Shown here piece after piece: positions 1 to 6,020 of a stretch of DNA of 6,626 nucleotides (position 1 is its first letter; every line of letters begins with the position of its first letter). The notes under the pieces were generated by a model, which did no database searches, was not told the origin of the DNA, and was given only the letters and a program-made list of their open reading frames with translations. The translations under genes and the position numbers were made by a program. The stretch is from Sulfuritalea sp. Lineage in GTDB: Bacteria; Pseudomonadota; Gammaproteobacteria; Burkholderiales; Rhodocyclaceae. The stretch covers positions 1 to 6,626 of the forward strand of contig JALHNN010000154.1 of NCBI GenBank assembly GCA_022843505.1, in the 5' to 3' direction.

Positions 1-963
1 CGTATGCGGATCGTTGGCGCGCAGGCTGTTGAGCGCGCGCCGCAGCGTCGCGCTATCGCGGACGATGCGCAGCGCGCGCAGGCGCCGCGCCGCCAGCGGA
101 TCGAATCCCGTCAGGTGGGCAAACATCGGCGTCCCGCCAGCACCGACTTTGCGCCGCTCGGCCACCCAGGCGAGGCTGTCGGCGGCCGTGGCCTCTGGCC
201 TGGACAGGTCGGCGGCGGCGGCAGCCAGTTCCGCCGGCCACGGGCCGCGCAAGAGTCGGATGTCGCGCGCCAGCCCCGGCAGTTCCTGCGCGAGGCGGGT
301 CTCCAGCCGCATCGCCTCGAACAGCGCGAACCAGGCCAGCGCCGCGCCGCGATCGGCCCACTGCGCGAGCTCGGGTTCGGGATCGACGTTGAAGCTGCCG
401 AAGCGCGCCTGCGCCCAGAGCTGCGCCGCCAGCACGGTGTACAGCCGGCGGTTGCCATTGGCATCGGCGGCGCGTTCCAGGTGATCGGGAAGCCACAGGG
501 TTTCGCCGTCGGTCCATGCCGTCGCCGCGCTGGCCAGCCGCAGGGGGCGGCCGTCGAGCGCCTGCAGGAAGCGTCCGAGGCGCCCCTCGACCTCGCCGAA
601 GGCCACGCCCTGCGCCGGGCGTCGCTCCGTTTCCCGCCTTTCGGCGGCGGCACGCCGCAGGGCCTCGCTTACCGCGCCCAGGCCGTCGCGGTCGTGCGCG
701 GCGAGGCCGGCACGCACCCAGTCGTCGATGCCCTCGCCCAGATCCCCGCCCAAGACCGCGGCCTCGGCGGCGATCAGCCAGCCCAGTTCATTGGCGGCCT
801 GGGCGGCGACGCCCACCCAGTGCAGGATGCGCTCCTGCCGCTCGCGCGCCAGGGCTTCGAGGCGCGCCGCAACCTCGGTCGCCGAGCGCTGGCGCAGTTT
901 GAGCAGCAGGATCTCGTCGAGCCGCGCCTCGATTTCGTGGGCGAAGAGCTTGCGTTGGCCCAT
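1..963 (-). CDS. norD: NorD/CbbO-type protein, N-terminal part (runs off left edge)
   Basis: The minus-strand frame starting at the ATG at 963 stays open for 321 codons to the window edge with no stop, so the 3' part of the gene is missing. It directly follows the AAA+ gene: the stop and this start share one base (TGATG), which implies translational coupling; no Shine-Dalgarno is visible. Residues 1-45 are charged and helical. Residues 154-191 carry a pattern I associate with NorD/CbbO proteins: ETLWLPDHLERAAD followed by RLYTVLAAQLWAQARFGSF. Family members are about 600-780 aa and end in a von Willebrand A (VWA) domain with a MIDAS metal site; that part would lie outside the window. With its AAA+ partner the family remodels or activates a metalloenzyme in the cytoplasm: nitric oxide reductase for NorQD, Rubisco for CbbQO. 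The symbol is inferred mainly from the NorQ-like partner; CbbO or a general VWA partner remains possible. Confidence 0.75.
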   Translation of the reverse strand, partial: MGQRKLFAHEIEARLDEILLLKLRQRSATEVAARLEALARERQERILHWVGVAAQAANELGWLIAAEAAVLGGDLGEGIDDWVRAGLAAHDRDGLGAVSEALRRAAAERRETERRPAQGVAFGEVEGRLGRFLQALDGRPLRLASAATAWTDGETLWLPDHLERAADANGNRRLYTVLAAQLWAQARFGSFNVDPEPELAQWADRGAALAWFALFEAMRLETRLAQELPGLARDIRLLRGPWPAELAAAAADLSRPEATAADSLAWVAERRKVGAGGTPMFAHLTGFDPLAARRLRALRIVRDSATLRRALNSLRANDPHT

Positions 964-1799
964 CAAAACACGGCGGCGATCAGGTCGTCCAGCGCGTCGC
1001 GCGTATCGGGCTCATCGGCCAGGGGACGGGCGATCGCCGCCGTGCAGGCCGCCGCCGGCGCCATGCCGCGGGCGATCAGCTGCGCCGCATGCACCAGCAG
1101 GCGCGTGCCGGCGCCTTCGTCCAGCCCCGCGCCCTTGAGCTTGCGCGTGAGGCTGCCAAGCTTGACCAGCTTCTGTGCCGTCGCCGCATCGATACCGCCC
1201 TCGTGGGCAACGATCCGCGCCTCGACCTCGGGCGCCGGGTAGTCGAAATCGACGGCGACGAAACGCTGGCGCGTGCTCGGCTTCATCTCCTTGAGCACGC
1301 TCTGGTAGCCCGGGTTGTAGGAAATCACTAGCATGAAGTCGGGCGGTGCCACCAGGTATTCGCCGCGCTTTTCCACCGGCAGGGCGCGGCGTGTATCGGT
1401 CAGCGGGTGGATCACCACCGTGGTGTCCTTGCGCGCCTCGACGATCTCGTCGAGGTAGCAGATCGCCCCGGCACGCACGGCCGCGGTCAGCGGGCCGTCG
1501 AGCCAGACGGTCTCGTCGCCGACGATCAGGTAGCGCCCGACGAGGTCCGCCGTGGTCAGGTCGTCGTGGCAGGCGACAGTGACCAGCGGCCGCCCCAGCT
1601 TCCAGGCCATGTGCTCGACGAAGCGCGTCTTGCCGCAACCGGTGGGGCCCTTCAGCATCAGCGGCAGGCCGCTTTGGGCGGCGGCCGAAAAGACCTCGAC
1701 CTCGTCGCCGAGCGGGTGGTAGTAGGGTTCTTCGCGGATACGCATCAAGGCGCTGGCGAGGGCGCCGACCGGCGCGGCAAGAGCAGTGGCGGATTTCAT
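963..1799 (-). CDS. norQ: NorQ/CbbQ-type MoxR AAA+ ATPase
   Basis: This 278-residue protein belongs to the CbbQ/NirQ/NorQ branch of MoxR AAA+ ATPases, which form ring ATPases and work with a VWA partner to activate an enzyme complex. Visible motifs are RIREEPYYHPLGDE (20-33), Walker A GPTGCGKT (51-58), Walker B ICYLDE (113-118), sensor-1 SYNPGYQ (160-166, Asn162), and a KPSTRQRF stretch (173-180) whose arginines are candidate arginine fingers. Residues from about 190 to the end match the CbbQ C-terminal region. The HDDLTTADLVGRY and KPSTRQRFVAV wording resembles NorQ more than Rubisco-linked CbbQ, as far as I recall those families. The start at 1799 has AGGG six bases upstream and lies 8 nt after the protease stop; an alternative ATG at 1745 would remove 18 mostly alanine-rich residues. 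Family assignment is very secure; the target enzyme (nitric oxide reductase) is inferred because no norCB or cbbLS gene is in view. Confidence 0.88.
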   Translation of the reverse strand: MKSATALAAPVGALASALMRIREEPYYHPLGDEVEVFSAAAQSGLPLMLKGPTGCGKTRFVEHMAWKLGRPLVTVACHDDLTTADLVGRYLIVGDETVWLDGPLTAAVRAGAICYLDEIVEARKDTTVVIHPLTDTRRALPVEKRGEYLVAPPDFMLVISYNPGYQSVLKEMKPSTRQRFVAVDFDYPAPEVEARIVAHEGGIDAATAQKLVKLGSLTRKLKGAGLDEGAGTRLLVHAAQLIARGMAPAAACTAAIARPLADEPDTRDALDDLIAAVF

Positions 1800-1807
1800 C
1801 GGTGGCC

Positions 1808-3265
1808 CTATTTCGGCTTGGCTTGTTTGGCTTCCTCGGCCAGGCGCTGTTTCATCTCCCGCAGCCGGGCATCGACCCGCGACTGCTCATAGAAATTGCC
1901 GTCGCCCGATTTCTGTGCCAGTTCCATCTGCTCCACGGCCAGCGCCAGCTGGCCCAGCAGGGCATAGGCTTCGGCCTGGGCGCGATGCTGCTGCAGGCGC
2001 TTGCCGAGCCTGGCATAGGTCCTGGACTGCAGGGCATGCGCCCGCGCATCAGAGGGATAACTCAAGAGGTCATCTTCGCTGAGCTTGAGCGCATCCTGGA
2101 TCAGGCCGGCTTCCAGCAGGGTTTCCAGCAGACCGTAGACGATGGCGCGCTCCTGGGGATAGCGCGGCTGAGCTTCGCGCAGGATTTTCACCGCGCCGGC
2201 GGGGTCGCCCTGCTTCTGGCGCAGCTGCGCGGCCAGGGTCTCGATCATCGGCGATTGCGCCTTGAGGCGGCGAAGCTCGCCGACCTCCCGTTCCGCCGCG
2301 GCAAGCTTGCCGTCGCGCAACAGGGCCTGGGCCAGACCATAGCGCACGGCGGCTTCGGCGCCGGCGAAGCTGCGGTCGCGCAGGCGCGCTTCGAATTCCG
2401 TGACGGCATCACGCGAAGTCCCTTCCTGGGCGCGCAACTTTGCCCGTACCAACTGGAACTCCATGGAATCGGCCACCTGGCGGTAAGGCCGCGACTGGAT
2501 GCGGTTGCCCAGGTCGGCGAGGCGCTCGGTGGTGAGTGGATGGGTGCGCAGATAGCCCGGGGCGTTGTTCTCGTAGATGCGGCCGAACTTCTGCAAGCGC
2601 TCGAAAAAACCTCCCATGCCGCGGATGTCGAAGCCCGATCGCTCGAGCAGGACCAGGCCCAGGCGGTCGGCCTCGCGTTCGAAATCGCGCGAGTAATTGA
2701 GCTGGTTCTGAATCGCCGCGCCCTGGCCGGCCATCGCCGCGCCCACCGCCAGATCGGGGCTGCTGCGCGCGGCGAGTATGGCCACGGCCAGCGCCAGCAG
2801 GCTGCTGATCTGGCCCTGGCCGGCCTTGTTCACCAGCCGCGCGAGGTGGCGCTGCGTGACGTGGGAAATTTCGTGCGCCAGCACCGAGGCCAGTTCGGAT
2901 TCCGAGTTCGCCGCGAGGATCAGGCCGGTATGCACGCCGATGTAGCCGCCGGGCATGGCGAAGGCGTTGAGCGTCGGGTCCCTGAGTGAAAAGAACTCGA
3001 ACTCCTGGCGCGACTCGGGGCTTTGCGCCGCAAGCCGGTTGCCGATCCGGTTCAGGTAGGCATTCACCTCCGGATCGTCAAGCCAGGCCGGATCACGCCG
3101 GATGTCCTGCATGATGGATTCGCCGATGCGGCGCTCCATCGCCGGGGAGAATTCCGCCTGCGCCGCCTCGCCGAGGTCGGGCAGCCCTTCGGCAACAGAC
3201 AGGGGCGCCGCCGCCACGATGCCGATGGCGAGCACGACGGCACCGGCGAGCAGATGCGGTTTCAT
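1808..3265 (-). CDS. bepA: Periplasmic M48 metalloprotease with TPR-like C-terminus (BepA/YfgC-like)
   Basis: The product is 485 aa, close to E. coli BepA. Residues 1-25 form a signal peptide with a hydrophobic core (LLAGAVVLAIGIVAAA) and no lipobox, so the protein should be periplasmic. The M48 domain follows: NAFAMPGGYIGVHTGLI (100-116), the zinc site HEISH (131-135), FEREAD (195-200) supplying the glutamate ligand, and THP (241-243), whose His242 matches the regulatory histidine described in BepA. Residues from about 270 to 460 are helical, TPR-like repeats. BepA assists outer-membrane assembly, notably of the LPS transporter LptD, and degrades stalled substrates; the same role here is inferred. 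The frame stays open upstream to 4039, but that part is antisense to moaC; the signal peptide fixes the start at 3265. No Shine-Dalgarno precedes this ATG. It is the first gene of the string with norQ and norD and is divergent from moaC. Confidence 0.88.
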   Translation of the reverse strand: MKPHLLAGAVVLAIGIVAAAPLSVAEGLPDLGEAAQAEFSPAMERRIGESIMQDIRRDPAWLDDPEVNAYLNRIGNRLAAQSPESRQEFEFFSLRDPTLNAFAMPGGYIGVHTGLILAANSESELASVLAHEISHVTQRHLARLVNKAGQGQISSLLALAVAILAARSSPDLAVGAAMAGQGAAIQNQLNYSRDFEREADRLGLVLLERSGFDIRGMGGFFERLQKFGRIYENNAPGYLRTHPLTTERLADLGNRIQSRPYRQVADSMEFQLVRAKLRAQEGTSRDAVTEFEARLRDRSFAGAEAAVRYGLAQALLRDGKLAAAEREVGELRRLKAQSPMIETLAAQLRQKQGDPAGAVKILREAQPRYPQERAIVYGLLETLLEAGLIQDALKLSEDDLLSYPSDARAHALQSRTYARLGKRLQQHRAQAEAYALLGQLALAVEQMELAQKSGDGNFYEQSRVDARLREMKQRLAEEAKQAKPK

Positions 3266-3313
3266 ATCGCTATGATAGCGGCTCGCGAAAAACCGGTTGT
3301 GACAGTCTATTTC
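3266..3313. promoter_or_regulatory. Divergent bepA/moaC intergenic region with two palindromes
   Basis: This 48-bp gap must hold both divergent promoters unless they lie inside the genes. It contains a perfect inverted repeat, CGCTAT-g-ATAGCG (3268-3280), only two bases before the protease ATG, and an 8-bp perfect palindrome AACCGGTT (3291-3298). Inside the first repeat, TATGAT (3271-3276) on the plus strand is one mismatch from the -10 consensus and lies about 38 nt before the moaC ATG; its complement TATCAT could serve the other strand. I find no convincing -35 box at 16-18 bp from either. The seen facts are the palindromes and the compact spacing; a role as operator or promoter is inference. 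Confidence 0.4.
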
Positions 3314-3835
3314 ATGAAGCCATCGAAAAAGCCCGCGGCCAAGGCCGCCAGCGCGAGCCTGACCCATTTCAACGCCGCCGGCCAGGCCCACATGGTCGAT
3401 GTCGGCGCCAAGGCCGAGACCGCCCGCGTCGCCCGCACGCGCGGCAGCATCCGCATGGCGGCGGCCACCTTCGAACTGATCCGCGGCGGCAATGCGAAGA
3501 AAGGCGACGTGCTGGGCATCGCCCGCATCGCCGCGATCCAGGCCGCCAAGCGAACCGCCGACCTGATCCCGCTGTGCCACCCGCTGGCGCTGACCCGCGT
3601 CGCCGCCGAATTCACGCTCGATACGAAGAAGCATCGCGTGACCATCGAGGTCACGGCGGAGACCCACGGCCGCACCGGCGTCGAAATGGAAGCGCTGACC
3701 GCCGCCGCCGCCGGCCTGCTCACCATCTACGACATGTGCAAGGCCGCCGACCGCGGCATGGTCATCGAGGAAATCAGGCTGCTGGAGAAATCGGGCGGCA
3801 AGTCGGGGCATTGGAAGTCGGATGAACACAAATAG
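3314..3835 (+). CDS. moaC: Cyclic pyranopterin monophosphate synthase MoaC
   Basis: MoaC acts with MoaA in the first stage of molybdenum cofactor synthesis, converting 3',8-cyclo-7,8-dihydro-GTP into cyclic pyranopterin monophosphate in the cytoplasm. The 173-aa product (family about 160) has a lysine/alanine-rich N-terminal tail and then the typical start LTHFNAAGQAHMVDV (16-30). Active-site elements are intact: KKGD (Lys63), LIPLCHPL (His89), TGVEMEALTAA (121-131), and YDMCKA with Asp140 and Lys143, with spacings that match the E. coli K51/H77/D128/K131 set. The ending LLEKSGGKSG is also classic. The frame is open upstream, but that part is antisense to the protease gene. ATG 3314 is chosen because it places the family N-terminus correctly; the GTG at 3299 is an alternative and neither has a good ribosome site. 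It overlaps the next gene by 14 nt. Moco would serve enzymes such as nitrate reductase. Confidence 0.95.
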   Translation: MKPSKKPAAKAASASLTHFNAAGQAHMVDVGAKAETARVARTRGSIRMAAATFELIRGGNAKKGDVLGIARIAAIQAAKRTADLIPLCHPLALTRVAAEFTLDTKKHRVTIEVTAETHGRTGVEMEALTAAAAGLLTIYDMCKAADRGMVIEEIRLLEKSGGKSGHWKSDEHK

Positions 3836-4850
3836 CTCGCAACGTGCCGTGGCCTGGTGGCTGTTCGCCTGCTGTGCCATGGTCTTCCTCACCATGGTGG
3901 TCGGCGGCGTGACGCGGCTGACGCATTCGGGACTTTCCATCGTCGAATGGAAGCCGCTGGTCGGCGCCCTGCCGCCGCTATCGCACGCCGACTGGCTGGA
4001 ACTCTTCGCCAAGTACCAGCAGACGCCGGAATTCATCAAGCGGAATCACGACATGACGCTGGACGGCTTCCAGTTCATCTTCTGGTGGGAATGGGCGCAT
4101 CGGCTCTCGGGCCGCCTGATCGGCGTGGTCTTCCTGCTGCCCTACCTTTACTTCCTCGCCCGCGGCTACCTGCGCGGAGCGCTCGCGGCCAAGGTCTTCG
4201 GCTTTTTCATCCTCGGCGGCCTGCAGGGTGCGATGGGCTGGTACATGGTCAAGAGCGGCCTGGTGGACGACCCGCGCGTCTCGCAGTACCGGCTCGCCGC
4301 CCACCTCGGGCTGGCCTTCATCCTGTTCGGCCTGATGTTCTGGACGGGGCTGGGCATGCTGCAGCCGCGCGCCACGAACAACGCCGTGTCACCCGCGCCG
4401 ACTTTCACCCGGCGCCTGGGAAATTGGCTCGTGGCGCTGGTCTTCGTCATGGTGCTGTCCGGTGCGCTGGTGGCCGGCATCCGCGCCGGGCTCGCCTACA
4501 ACACCTTCCCGCTGATGAACGGCCACTTCCTGCCGCCCGAGAGCTTCATGGTCGATCCCTGGTGGCTGAACTTCTTCACCAACATGGCGCTGGTGCAGTT
4601 CGACCACCGCCTGATCGCCTGGGCGCTGATGGGCCTGATCCCCTGGCTGGCCTGGCGCATCGCGCGGGAAGCCCCGGCCGCGCGCATTCCGGCGCTGCTG
4701 CTGGTGCTATGGCTAGCGGTGCAGGTCGGCATGGGTATCGCCACGCTGTTGCTGCAGGTGCCGGTGGCGCTCGGCGCCGCCCACCAGGCCGGCGCAATGG
4801 TGCTGTTCGGGCTGCTGCTGTGGGCGGTGCACGCCCACCGGCGGGCCTGA
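3822..4850 (+). CDS. ctaA: Heme A synthase, COX15/CtaA family
   Basis: Heme A synthase oxidises the C8 methyl group of heme O to a formyl group, making heme A for aa3-type cytochrome oxidases; it is an inner-membrane protein. The 342-aa product shows about eight hydrophobic segments (roughly 12-30, 97-115, 124-142, 160-180, 201-220, 262-280, 288-310, 322-340). Conserved heme-ligand histidines appear as WEWAHRLSGR (His93), RLAAHLGLA (His161), QFDHRLIAW (His262) and GAAHQAGA (His321). The first outer loop has SGLSIVEWKPL with Glu42 in the position of the catalytically important glutamate, and no cysteine pair, so it resembles the COX15 (alphaproteobacterial/mitochondrial) type rather than the Bacillus CtaA type. 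The start overlaps moaC by 14 nt in another frame; GGAAG lies four bases upstream (3813-3817), so coupling to moaC translation is likely. No ctaB, SURF1 or cox gene is adjacent in the window. Confidence 0.93.
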   Translation: MNTNSSQRAVAWWLFACCAMVFLTMVVGGVTRLTHSGLSIVEWKPLVGALPPLSHADWLELFAKYQQTPEFIKRNHDMTLDGFQFIFWWEWAHRLSGRLIGVVFLLPYLYFLARGYLRGALAAKVFGFFILGGLQGAMGWYMVKSGLVDDPRVSQYRLAAHLGLAFILFGLMFWTGLGMLQPRATNNAVSPAPTFTRRLGNWLVALVFVMVLSGALVAGIRAGLAYNTFPLMNGHFLPPESFMVDPWWLNFFTNMALVQFDHRLIAWALMGLIPWLAWRIAREAPAARIPALLLVLWLAVQVGMGIATLLLQVPVALGAAHQAGAMVLFGLLLWAVHAHRRA

Positions 4851-4941
4851 TTCATGAAGGGGCCGCGCCGAAATTGCGCAGTCATTGAGCTTGGCGAGAA
4901 ACCATGCCAATGCCGTTAGGGGCGGAAGCGATTGATCCTGG
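4851..4941. other. Short intergenic region between convergent ctaA and tylF-like genes
   Basis: These 91 bp separate two genes whose 3' ends face each other. I see no credible ORF and no GC-rich hairpin followed by a T-run on either strand. The only symmetric element is a weak 5-bp inverted repeat, TTGGC (4891-4895) and GCCAA (4906-4910), around a 10-nt loop. Termination here may be Rho-dependent, or may lie beyond what can be recognised by eye. The region coincides with the drop in G+C and the change of gene class. Confidence 0.4.
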
Positions 4942-5829
4942 CTACGCGGCCTTCCGCCAGAACACACTTTGACCGTCGATCTGCGTTAGCGCTTCGGTCA
5001 CGCCGTACTTGACGCGGTAGTCATCGACAGCCTCCCGGCAACCCGGGAACGAAAGATAGTCGTCAACTATTACGAACCCACCCGGCGACAGCTTCGGATA
5101 GAGACTTCTCAAAGCATCCCAGGTAGATGAGTAGAGATCGCCATCCAGGCGCAAGACGGCAAGCTTTTCTATCGGGGCCGCAGGAAGAGTGTCCTTGAAC
5201 CAGCCCTTCAGGAAGACGACTTGTTCATCCAGTAGTTCATAGCGACGAAACAGTTCCTGCACCTCGTCCAGCCCGACCGCCAGATAGGGATATACCCTGC
5301 TCGTATAGTCCATTCCCTGGTCGTTCTCGCCGGGAGGCGGCAATCCCTCAAACGAATCGGCGACCCATACCTTGCGGTCGCCGATCCCATTGGCCTCGAG
5401 GAAGCCGCGCATGAATATTGTCGCCCCGCCCTTCCAGACTCCGGTTTCAATGAAGTCACCCGGTATCGCCTCGGCGACCACCCGCTCCATGCACTCGTGC
5501 AGATTGTTCATCCGCTTTCGCCCGACCATCGAATGCGCAACAAAAACGATGTTCCGCCCTGCGAAGTACGGGGTCGTTTTTCCTTGAGAATCGACCGCTG
5601 AAAGCTCGACGAAAGTTCCATCCAGCTTGCATTTGGGGAACAGCGGATAGCTTGGCGTCTTTGTTATCGCCACGTAGTCAGCAACAATCGCGTCAATGTC
5701 CAGCTGGTCCCTGTTGCGAAAAACCAATTGACTGAACAAGAAATTGAGCCGCGCCTCGTTCTCGACATACAACTCGTTCAGCAGGCTCTTTTTCAGCAGT
5801 TCGAGGTAGCGCTCGGACAATCCACTCAT
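4942..5829 (-). CDS. TylF/MycF-family SAM-dependent O-methyltransferase
   Basis: The product is 295 aa and belongs to the macrocin O-methyltransferase (TylF/MycF/NovP) family, Mg2+-dependent enzymes that methylate sugar hydroxyls in antibiotics and, in many Gram-negatives, are found in surface-glycan clusters. The SAM-binding loop is DFIETGVWKGGATIFMRG (125-142), followed by VADSFEGLPPP (156-166). The metal and catalytic acidic residues are in LRLDGDLYSS (Asp229, Asp231) and VIVDDY (Asp256, Asp257). The last part, QIDGQSVFWRK, is also typical. The first 85 or so residues are a helical N-terminal region without a recognised domain. ATG 5829 is preferred; GGAG lies 11 nt upstream, rather far. 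A TTG at 5853 would add eight residues. Codon use is more AT-rich than in the genes to the left. The real acceptor is unknown; a cell-surface sugar is my best inference. Confidence 0.88.
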   Translation of the reverse strand: MSGLSERYLELLKKSLLNELYVENEARLNFLFSQLVFRNRDQLDIDAIVADYVAITKTPSYPLFPKCKLDGTFVELSAVDSQGKTTPYFAGRNIVFVAHSMVGRKRMNNLHECMERVVAEAIPGDFIETGVWKGGATIFMRGFLEANGIGDRKVWVADSFEGLPPPGENDQGMDYTSRVYPYLAVGLDEVQELFRRYELLDEQVVFLKGWFKDTLPAAPIEKLAVLRLDGDLYSSTWDALRSLYPKLSPGGFVIVDDYLSFPGCREAVDDYRVKYGVTEALTQIDGQSVFWRKAA

Positions 5830-6020
5830 TGCGCAAAGGTCTCCAGTAACCAAGCGAACATTCTAGGGTACTTCTCCGTCAGCTCTGCTCCGACACCGCC
5901 CGGCACTGCTTATAGCGTATTCGAGGATATCCGGCTCTCTCAGCGCCCCTGGCTGTCGAAGCGCACCGTGTCCCACTCGCGCGCCTTGAACAGGGCGCAC
6001 GAGGGCGGAGAGAACCTGCG
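5830..6020. other. 191-bp gap between the two methyltransferase genes
   Basis: No complete gene is supported here. The upstream-gene side (5940-6020) holds a coding-like relic, described separately. The remainder, before the tylF-like gene, contains a possible minus-strand -10 element TATAAG (5914-5909) without a fitting -35, and an 8-bp palindrome GGATATCC (5925-5932). A short minus-strand ORF of 67 codons (6066-5863) overlaps the 3' end of the upstream methyltransferase, has no family features and is taken as chance. Whether the tylF-like gene has its own promoter or is read through from upstream cannot be decided by eye. Confidence 0.35.
5940..6020 (-). pseudogene. Possible C-terminal relic of a lost gene
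   Basis: Directly after the TAG stop (6023-6021) of the upstream methyltransferase, the same minus-strand frame continues for 26 codons to a TGA at 5942-5940. By my count 25 of the 26 codons end in G or C, and the residues look like the end of a real protein: it closes with FKAREWDTVRFDSQGR. There is no start codon of its own close by. It could be the tail of a gene truncated during rearrangement, or a C-terminal extension cut off by a nonsense change in the methyltransferase gene. I do not recognise the family, and chance cannot be excluded in DNA this rich in G+C. Confidence 0.3.

Noticed and set aside
53..653. Minus-strand short ORFs within the norD region
   Set aside because: They are in other frames than the 321-codon NorD frame and consist mainly of Arg, Ala, Pro and Gly, so they are shadows.
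4..1242. 412-codon plus-strand open frame
   Set aside because: It lies antisense to norD and norQ, which carry clear family motifs. Its product is rich in Arg, Gln, Ala and Gly without any domain, as expected of a mirror frame in high-GC DNA.
1802..2989. 395-codon plus-strand open frame
   Set aside because: It is antisense to the M48 protease gene, shows no recognisable domain, and has a composition typical of a mirror frame.
3023..3313. Upstream extension of the moaC frame
   Set aside because: It is antisense to the protease N-terminus and lacks MoaC homology; family alignment begins just after the ATG at 3314.
3266..4039. Upstream extension of the protease frame
   Set aside because: This part is antisense to moaC, and a signal peptide begins exactly at the ATG at 3265, so the extension is not translated.
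3857..4888. 343-codon plus-strand frame overlapping ctaA
   Set aside because: It is the +1 shadow of ctaA, rich in Arg, Pro, Gly and His, while the ctaA frame encodes a clear membrane enzyme with conserved histidines.
4891..4910. Inverted repeat TTGGC...GCCAA as a terminator
   Set aside because: The arms are only 5 bp with a 10-nt loop, and no T-run follows on either strand.
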